From Rhodothermales bacterium (GTDB taxonomy: Bacteria > Bacteroidota > Rhodothermia > Rhodothermales > VXPQ01), in contig JANQSQ010000008.1 of NCBI GenBank assembly GCA_028283985.1, positions 1 to 7,051 on the forward strand: DNA of 7,051 bases, read 5' to 3'. Every line of letters begins with the position of its first letter. Positions within the stretch are counted from its first letter, which is position 1. Below are positions 5,271 through 7,051 of this stretch, piece after piece. A program made the position numbers and the translations under genes. A model generated the notes under the pieces. That model had not been told where the DNA came from. It saw nothing but the letters and a program-made list of their open reading frames with translations, and did not search any database.

Positions 5271-7051
5271 ATGTCGTCCAAAAAAATCAAAACAGGAAAA
5301 TCCACCCTTCCGCCCCTGATACCCCAACAAGGCAACGCGCAAAGGAGCGGGCAGCGAAAGGCTTCCCTGTCGCCCGGCAATGGAAAAGACGGTCCGGGTT
5401 CAGACAGCCAAGCGAGGGCGCAGCGGTCCCTGGGAGTGGAGCATATAAAAATCGCCGGACGGAACCTGCGCGGAAACCTGCAGGAAGACCTCCGCGATTC
5501 CGCCGACCACTTCGACGAAACGGGTAAACAGCTCCTGAAATTCCACGGAATCTACCAGCAGCAAGATCGGGACAAAAAAAAGAAGGAAAAGCAACATATG
5601 TTCATGGTGCGTTCGAGAATCCCTTCCGGGCGTCTCACGGCAGACCAGTATCTGGCGCACGACATGCTCGCCGATCGCTATGGCAACGGAACGCTTCGCA
5701 TCACAACCCGGCAGGGAATCCAGCTGCACGGCGTAATCAAGACAAACCTGAAGGGTACGCTGCGCGCGATCAACGATATCCTGCTAACGACTCTCGCTGC
5801 ATGCGGGGATGTAGTGCGAAATACGATGTTGTCGCCCGCCCCCGCCACTCGTCCCGTTCACGAAGCGATCGAACTCGAAGTAAATCGCCTTGCGGAAGCT
5901 TTGCTGCCCCGGACGCGCGCCTATCACGAAGTGTGGCTCGAAGGCGATAAAGTGTATAACGGTCTCTCCAAAACGGTCCAGGAACACTCCCCGAACGATC
6001 ATCGGGGGACAACAAACGAAGAGCCGCTGTACGGTCGGGCGTATCTGCCGCGAAAATTTAAAATAGGCGTAGCCTATCCCGGCGACAACAGTATCGATGT
6101 ATACACCCAGGATGTGGGTCTTATCGCCATCGTCGAACACGAAACGCTCGCCGGATTCAACCTGCTCGCGGGAGGCGGATTGGGTATGACCCACAAGAAA
6201 CCCCAGACGTATCCTCGTCTGGGAAGTCCGATCGGCTTTGTGCCCGCCTTGAAACTGATCGAGGTTACAAGCGCCATCGTTACGATCCAGCGAGATCATG
6301 GCGACCGGACGAACCGCCGTCATGCCCGCATGAAATACCTGATCGACGATTGGGGGCTTGACCGGTTCGTTCGCGAACTGGAAAGGCGGCTTGGCTATTC
6401 TCTTGAGCCGCCGCGCAACACCGAACCGCTGCAGAACAATCTTTACCTTGGCTGGCGCAAACAGTTGAACGGGCGTTGGTTTTTCGGCATTTCCGTAGAA
6501 AACGGACGCATTATGGATACGGACAGGATCCGACTCAAATCAGGACTCAAGGCGATCATCGAGCAGTTTCGGCCCGGAGTACGACTCACTCCTAATCATG
6601 ACATTCTGCTCACCGACCTGGATGAAGCCGTACGTACGAAACTGAACGATCTGCTCGACACGTATGGCATTGCCCGACCTGCCGAGCTGTCGAATGCCCG
6701 GAAATACTCCATGGCCTGTCCTGCCCTGCCAACCTGCGGCCTTGCGCTGAGCGAATCCGAGCGAGTCCTGCCCTCGGTGATCGACCTTCTCGAGAAAGAA
6801 TTGAAAAATCTGGGCTTGCAGGACGAACTCCTTTCGATCCGCATGACCGGCTGCCCCAACGGGTGCGCCCGACCTTACGTAGCCGATATCGGACTTGTAG
6901 GGCGATCTCGCGATCGATACGCACTATTCCTTGGAGGCCGGTCGGACGGTACACGGCTGAACAGACTGTTCAAAGACCGTGTGCCGCTCGACGACATTGT
7001 CCCCGTGCTCCGGCCCATTTTGTATGCGTTTCGAAAAGACAGGCAGGCAGG
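5271..7051 (+). CDS. cysI: Sulfite reductase hemoprotein subunit (siroheme / 4Fe-4S, CysI type); 3' end outside window
   Basis: Open for 593 codons to the right edge, lacking perhaps 15-50 C-terminal residues. The enzyme reduces sulfite to sulfide with six electrons, giving sulfide for cysteine synthesis in the cytoplasm. The Fe4S4/siroheme ligands are in place: Cys483-x5-Cys489 (ACPALPTC) and Cys528-x3-Cys532 (GCPNGC), with the same 39-residue spacing as E. coli CysI. Likely substrate-binding residues are Arg114 or Arg116 (MFMVRSRIPSG), Arg183 (VRNTM), and Lys262 and Lys264 (LPRKFK). LLKFHGIYQQQDRD, HEVW, TTNEEPLYG and GGGLGMTHKK also match the family. From the ATG at 5271 there are about 55 lysine- and glutamine-rich residues before the conserved start (EHIKIAGRNLRGNL), absent from E. 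coli CysI. A GTG at 5436 would remove this extension. Neither start has a good Shine-Dalgarno. Whether electrons come from a CysJ flavoprotein or ferredoxin cannot be seen, and a nitrite-reducing relative is a less likely alternative. Confidence 0.95.
   Translation, partial: MSSKKIKTGKSTLPPLIPQQGNAQRSGQRKASLSPGNGKDGPGSDSQARAQRSLGVEHIKIAGRNLRGNLQEDLRDSADHFDETGKQLLKFHGIYQQQDRDKKKKEKQHMFMVRSRIPSGRLTADQYLAHDMLADRYGNGTLRITTRQGIQLHGVIKTNLKGTLRAINDILLTTLAACGDVVRNTMLSPAPATRPVHEAIELEVNRLAEALLPRTRAYHEVWLEGDKVYNGLSKTVQEHSPNDHRGTTNEEPLYGRAYLPRKFKIGVAYPGDNSIDVYTQDVGLIAIVEHETLAGFNLLAGGGLGMTHKKPQTYPRLGSPIGFVPALKLIEVTSAIVTIQRDHGDRTNRRHARMKYLIDDWGLDRFVRELERRLGYSLEPPRNTEPLQNNLYLGWRKQLNGRWFFGISVENGRIMDTDRIRLKSGLKAIIEQFRPGVRLTPNHDILLTDLDEAVRTKLNDLLDTYGIARPAELSNARKYSMACPALPTCGLALSESERVLPSVIDLLEKELKNLGLQDELLSIRMTGCPNGCARPYVADIGLVGRSRDRYALFLGGRSDGTRLNRLFKDRVPLDDIVPVLRPILYAFRKDRQA

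Noticed and set aside
5391..5450. ATG at 5391 as the sulfite reductase start
   Set aside because: It is in a different frame from the conserved KIAGRNLRG segment and meets a TAA within about 20 codons.
5784..6323. 179-codon minus-strand frame
   Set aside because: Antisense to the sulfite reductase across its conserved LPRKFK and GGGLGMTHKK segments.

Overview
The window reads as high-GC chromosomal DNA from a free-living bacterium. A large secreted metallopeptidase (propeptide, gluzincin core, Ig-like and MAM/jelly-roll modules), weak or absent Shine-Dalgarno sequences and a CysI-type sulfite reductase would suit a Bacteroidota/Rhodothermota-like lineage. That placement is an inference from style, not from a marker gene. 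I see no phage gene, insertion sequence, CRISPR array, tRNA or rRNA.

Layout. Positions 1-3296 (minus) hold most of a secreted zinc metallopeptidase whose C-terminus lies beyond the left edge. Just upstream on the same strand, and probably overlapping its start, is a complete metK (S-adenosylmethionine synthetase, 3254-4405, minus). Positions 4406-5270 form an 865-base intergenic region with no convincing protein gene but visible structure: nested perfect inverted repeats in the metK leader, an AT-rich patch, a good sigma70-type promoter on the plus strand, a dyad at its predicted transcription start, further hairpins and a clear intrinsic terminator. Positions 5271-7051 (plus) encode a sulfite reductase hemoprotein subunit (CysI type) cut by the right edge.

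Function. metK and the sulfite reductase are divergent and both belong to sulfur assimilation: sulfite to sulfide, then via cysteine and methionine to S-adenosylmethionine. The peptidase is exported and functionally unrelated; its place behind metK suggests co-transcription only by proximity. The most interesting part is the metK/sulfite reductase interval. It contains an apparently self-contained transcription unit of about 360 nt (promoter 4821-4849, terminator 5178-5212) with no recognised product, ending 58 bases before the sulfite reductase start. It could be a small RNA, a small-protein mRNA or a terminating leader for the reductase gene.
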